Below are positions 60,814-64,000 of a stretch of 64,000 nt of DNA, piece after piece (positions within the stretch are counted from its first letter, which is position 1; each line of letters opens with the position of its first letter). The position numbers were made by a program, and so were the translations under genes. The notes below the pieces were generated by a model that ran no database searches, was not told the origin of the DNA, and saw only the letters and a program-made list of their open reading frames with translations. The DNA comes from DATKBT01 sp035546295 (lineage in GTDB: Bacteria > Acidobacteriota > Thermoanaerobaculia > Multivoradales > Multivoraceae): NCBI GenBank assembly GCA_035546295.1, contig DATKBT010000027.1, positions 1-64,000 on the forward strand, read 5' to 3'.

Positions 60814-61887
60814 TCACCGATCGAGCAAAGGCGCAAGGCCGCTCGAACCGCGCACCACGAGGGTCGCCTCGACCGTCAAGAAGTCGTGGCGGGGACCGCC
60901 GGCGAGCCGATCGAGCAGGGTGCTGGCGGCGAGCTCCCCCATCTTGCGCAGGGGCTGGTGGATCGTCGTCAGGCTCGGGTTCTGGAAGGGGGCGCTCTGG
61001 ATGTCGTCGAAGCCGACCACCGAGATGTCCTCGGGGACCCTGCGCCCGGCGTCGAGGAAGGCCCGGATCGCGCCGATCGCCGACACGTCGTTGAACGCGA
61101 AGAGCGCCGTGAACGGCGTGTGGTCGACCGCCAGCAACTCCTGGCCGATCTCGAATCCCTGGCGGTAGCGCCGCTCCGGGGAGAACAGGTCGTCGCCGGC
61201 GGGAAGGTCCGCGATCTCCTTGACCAGCTCGGGGCGGATCTCGATGCCGAGCTCGGAGGCGGCGCGGGAGATGGCGCGCCAGCGATCGGCGGTGTCGGTG
61301 TTGCGTGGCTGGCCCTTGAGGACGGCGATCGTCCGGTGCCCGTGCTCGACCAGGTGGCTCAGGGCCTGCATCGCGGCTGCGTCGTGATCGATGATCACGT
61401 TGGTGACGTCCGGCAGCCGGTTGTGGCCCGCGACCACCACCGTCGGCAAGCCCGGTGACTCGTGGATCGGGGTCGCGATCAGGATCAGGCCCTCGACCGA
61501 ACGGTCCTTGAGCCGGTTCAGGTTCTCGTCCAGCAGGTCGGGCTGCCAGCGATGGCTCGCCGCGAGGTAGAAGTAGCCTCGCTCGCTGAGCAGGTGCTCG
61601 GCGCCCGCCATCACCCCCGCGGCGTAGTCCTCGCCGATGTTGGGGACCAGCACGCCGATCGCATGGCTGCGCCGACGGCGCAGCGACCGCGCCAGCAGGT
61701 CGGGCCGGTAGCCCAGCTCCTCGACGGCCGCGAGGACGCGGTCCTTCGTCTTGTCCGGAATGGAGTCGGCCGCCGGCGAGCGGTTGAGGACGACGGAGAC
61801 GGTCGCGGAGGAGAGGCCCAGGTGGTTGGCGACGTCCTTGAGGGTGACCCGCCCCGTCTTGCGCCCGGTGCTCGATCGAGTGGTCAC
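60814..61887 (-). CDS. LacI family transcriptional regulator
   Basis: A 357-residue LacI/GalR repressor. The helix-turn-helix and hinge are in VTLKDVANHLGLSSATVSVV, LNRSPAADSIPDKTKDRVLA and AVEELGYRPDLLARSLRR. The sugar-binding domain has IGVLVPNIGEDYAAGVMAGA, TALFAFNDVSAIGAIRAFLD and ISVVGFDDIQSAPFQNPSLT then TIHQPLRKMGELAAS. Lying between the GH67 gene and the GH3 gene, it probably represses both until a xylo-oligosaccharide or aldobiouronate is present. I could not pick out a clear palindromic operator by eye. Confidence 0.93.
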   Translation of the reverse strand: MTTRSSTGRKTGRVTLKDVANHLGLSSATVSVVLNRSPAADSIPDKTKDRVLAAVEELGYRPDLLARSLRRRRSHAIGVLVPNIGEDYAAGVMAGAEHLLSERGYFYLAASHRWQPDLLDENLNRLKDRSVEGLILIATPIHESPGLPTVVVAGHNRLPDVTNVIIDHDAAAMQALSHLVEHGHRTIAVLKGQPRNTDTADRWRAISRAASELGIEIRPELVKEIADLPAGDDLFSPERRYRQGFEIGQELLAVDHTPFTALFAFNDVSAIGAIRAFLDAGRRVPEDISVVGFDDIQSAPFQNPSLTTIHQPLRKMGELAASTLLDRLAGGPRHDFLTVEATLVVRGSSGLAPLLDR

Positions 61888-61978
61888 GACGGAGGCCTCC
61901 AGCGGCCGGTCGGGCGAGGTCGGGCGATCTCTCGGAGTTGCGGGCCGGGCGAAAAGCTCGCGGGGCGCGCGTGCGCCG

Positions 61979-64000
61979 TCATCGTGGAGCTCCCTCCAGG
62001 ACCGTCAGCCGGATCGTCTCGAGCTCGACCGAGCCGGTGCCGACCATGAGCTCGAACTCTCCCGGCTCGACCACCCGCTCCATCTCGCGGTCGTAGAACC
62101 GCAACTGCTCGGGACCGACCGAGAACGACACCCTCTTTCGCTCGCCGGGCGAGAGCGACACCCGTTCGAAGCGAGCCAGCTCCCTGACCGGACGGGTCAC
62201 CGAGCTCACGACGTCGCGCACGTAGAGCTGGACGACCTCGTCCCCCTCCCGCTCGCCGGTGTTGACCACGTCGACCGAAAGGACCGCGGTTTCGGAGGGG
62301 CCCATCTCGGTGCGGTCGAGGGCGAGGTTCTCGAGCGCGAAGGTGGTGTACGAGAGCCCGTGGCCGAAGGGCCAGAGCGGCGCGGTGGTGTCGAACAGGT
62401 ATCCCCGCCGAGCGGTCGGCTTGTGGTTGTAGAACATCGGAAGCTGACCGGCCGAACGGGGGATCGTCACCGGCAGCTTGCCGCCCGGGTTGACCTCGCC
62501 GAACAGCAGCCTCGCCAGCGCGGTGCCGGTCTCCTGCCCGAGGTACCAGGCGTCGAGGATCGCGGGGACGCTCTCGGCCACCTCGGTGACCGAGAGGGGT
62601 CGACCGTGGATGAGCACCGCGACGGTCGGCACCCCGGTCTCGGCGATCGCGCGCACCAGCTCGTTCTGCTCACCGACCAGGTCCAGGCTCGAGCGGTCGC
62701 CGAGATGGCTGGCCGCCCAGGCCTCGCGGCTGGTCTGCTCGTTGTCGCCGATCGCCAGGACGACGACGTCGGCCCCGCGCGCCACCTCGACCGCGGTCGC
62801 GATCATGCGCAGGTTCTCGGCGCGATCGGCCAGCGTCACCTGGTCGGCCCACCAGTCGCGCCCCTCGGTGATCCGCACCCCCGGTGCGAAGACGACCTCG
62901 GCGCGGTCGCCGACGTAGGCGCGCACCCCGTCGAGCAGGCTCACCGTCTGACGCGGAACGTCGGTGTAGCCGCCGAGGATCGTCTCGTCGGCGTTGGGGC
63001 CGATGATCGCGATGCGCTCCAGCTTCGAGAGATCGAGCGGCAGCAGACCACCCTCGTTGCGCAGCAGGATCGCGGCCTTCTCGGCCGCCTCGAGCGCCAG
63101 AGCGCGGGCCTCGTCGTTGCCGGTCAACGCCTCGGCCTCGTCGGGATCGGCGTACGGGTCGTCGAACAGTCCCGCCAGGAGCTTGCCGCGGAGCAGCCGC
63201 GCCACCGACCGATCCACCAGCTCCTCGTCGACGCGGCCCGATCGGACCAGCTCGACGAGACGAGGGTAGGCGGCCGGATTGGGCAGCTCGATGTCGACGC
63301 CGGCGACCAGGGCCTGGACGGCAGCGTCCTCGAGCGTGGCAGCCACGTGGTGCAGGTCGACGAGCTGCGGGATCGCGAAATAGTCGGCAACGACGTAACC
63401 CTCGAATCCCCACTCCCCGCGCAGCACGTCGGTGAGCAGCCAACCGTTGGCGTGCGAAGGCACGCCGTCGATCTCGTTGTAGGAGGCCATCACGCTCATC
63501 ACACCGGCCTCCTCGACCGCCCGCTCGAAGGGAGGGAAGAAGACTTCGCGAAGAACCCGTTCGGAGATGTTCGCCGGGCCGATGTTGGTGCCGCTCTCCG
63601 GCTCGCCGTGCCCCGTCATGTGCTTGAGCGTGGCGATCACCTTGCCCTCGGCGAGCGGCAGGCCGGGGCCCTGGAACCCGCGGACCGATGCCAGCCCCAT
63701 CTCGGCGACCAGGTGCGGGTCCTCGCCGTAGGTCTCCTCGATGCGCCCCCAGCGCGGATCTCGTGCCACGTCGACGACCGGCGTCAGCGCCTGGCGCGCG
63801 CCACGCACGCGGATCTCGCGCGCCACCACCGAATAGACCCGCTCGACCAGCTCGGGGTCCCAGGTGGCGGCCAGCGCGATGGCCTGAGGGAAGACGGTCG
63901 CATCGCGCGCCTGGAAGCCGTGCAGCCCCTCCTCGTGCATCATGGCCGGGATCCCGAGGCGGGTCTCCTCCACCAGGTAGCGCTGGATGGCGTTGACCAG
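61979..64000 (-). CDS. GH3 beta-glucosidase/beta-xylosidase, 5' end off the window
   Basis: The visible 673 codons run to the right edge without a start. The GH3 (alpha/beta)8 domain has LTPVVDVARDPRWGRIEETY, VIATLKHMTGHGEPESG, GVMSVMASYNEIDGVPSHAN and the nucleophile Asp in EGYVVADYFAIPQL. The (alpha/beta)6 domain (IAIIGPNADETILGGYTDVP, DVVVLAIGDNEQ) and a C-terminal fibronectin III-like domain (YDREMERVVEPGEFELMVGT) follow. The family includes beta-glucosidases and beta-xylosidases; linkage to GH67 and LacI favours xylo-oligosaccharides, but this is inference. It is divergent in orientation from GH67 and co-directional with the LacI gene, 91 bases away. Confidence 0.9.
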   Translation of the reverse strand: MVNAIQRYLVEETRLGIPAMMHEEGLHGFQARDATVFPQAIALAATWDPELVERVYSVVAREIRVRGARQALTPVVDVARDPRWGRIEETYGEDPHLVAEMGLASVRGFQGPGLPLAEGKVIATLKHMTGHGEPESGTNIGPANISERVLREVFFPPFERAVEEAGVMSVMASYNEIDGVPSHANGWLLTDVLRGEWGFEGYVVADYFAIPQLVDLHHVAATLEDAAVQALVAGVDIELPNPAAYPRLVELVRSGRVDEELVDRSVARLLRGKLLAGLFDDPYADPDEAEALTGNDEARALALEAAEKAAILLRNEGGLLPLDLSKLERIAIIGPNADETILGGYTDVPRQTVSLLDGVRAYVGDRAEVVFAPGVRITEGRDWWADQVTLADRAENLRMIATAVEVARGADVVVLAIGDNEQTSREAWAASHLGDRSSLDLVGEQNELVRAIAETGVPTVAVLIHGRPLSVTEVAESVPAILDAWYLGQETGTALARLLFGEVNPGGKLPVTIPRSAGQLPMFYNHKPTARRGYLFDTTAPLWPFGHGLSYTTFALENLALDRTEMGPSETAVLSVDVVNTGEREGDEVVQLYVRDVVSSVTRPVRELARFERVSLSPGERKRVSFSVGPEQLRFYDREMERVVEPGEFELMVGTGSVELETIRLTVLEGAPR

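Noticed and set aside
61888..61978. LacI operator near the LacI and GH3 genes
   Set aside because: I looked for a TGxAAxCGxTTxCA-like palindrome in this gap and upstream of GH67 and found none convincing by eye.

Overview
The window looks like chromosomal DNA of a very GC-rich, Gram-negative environmental bacterium. LptD, TonB-type and YdbH/YdbL-type envelope proteins point to an outer membrane. The many Ser/Thr kinases, one facing a sigma factor of the X6/TIGR02999 type, and the secreted proteins ending in a domain with a T-G-[TY]-F-W-F-F signature suggest Acidobacteriota, most likely the Thermoanaerobaculia side. That placement is inference from gene content; there is no rRNA gene here. I saw no tRNA, CRISPR array or known insertion sequence.

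Layout. 1-6.1 kb: a truncated lipoprotein of the Yx(FWY)xxD repeat type, a small membrane protein, a frameshifted glutaredoxin-like gene, two overlapping amidohydrolase genes (one with all metal ligands, one with none), and a DUF1328 membrane peptide. 6.5-13.3 kb: two convergent secreted proteins (a Calx-beta protein and an M11-like metalloprotease) sharing the FWFF domain, then two exported proteins of unknown role, one broken by two frameshifts. 13.9-22.8 kb: a membrane-embedded spermidine-synthase-fold protein, a composite repeat, a DUF1232 protein, and a tightly overlapping operon thiolase - lptD - rfbD - rmd-like reductase (envelope/LPS). 23.3-27.1 kb: ruvX - mltG, then a pseudokinase-TonB fusion. 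27.1-28.9 kb: a less GC-rich, apparently foreign 539-codon gene of unknown family whose 3' end lies in a short repeat also present at 16.4 and 35.2 kb. 29.1-36 kb: Cys-rich helical-bundle protein, methyltransferase, internally deleted sortilin-like BNR protein, Nramp-related transporter, second full repeat, Dabb protein and a coiled-coil gene with an internal stop. 36-39.7 kb: kinase-TPR protein divergent from an ECF sigma factor. 40.3-45.1 kb: a YdbH-like giant AsmA-family protein followed by a lipoprotein fusing a YnbE-like N-terminus to YdbL (DUF1318), a probable inter-membrane lipid-transport bridge. 45.3-54.6 kb: a kinase-PEGA-SUMF1-hydrolase fusion, an esterase, a frameshifted membrane protein, and an overlapping three-gene operon (hydrolase-TPR-kinase fusion, ornithine-cyclodeaminase-like, threonine-dehydratase-like). 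54.9-58.2 kb: LLM-type oxidoreductase and S9 peptidase. 58.3-64 kb: glucuronoxylan locus with GH67 alpha-glucuronidase (preceded by a 16-unit 15-bp repeat), LacI regulator and a GH3 glycosidase that runs off the window.

The most novel-looking items are the repeat family at 16.4/27.1/35.2 kb with its unknown linked gene, the pseudokinase-TonB fusion, the ligand-less amidohydrolase partner, the YnbE-YdbL fusion, and the two multi-domain kinase-hydrolase proteins. Four genes carry apparent single-base deletions; they may be real decay or consensus errors in the assembly.
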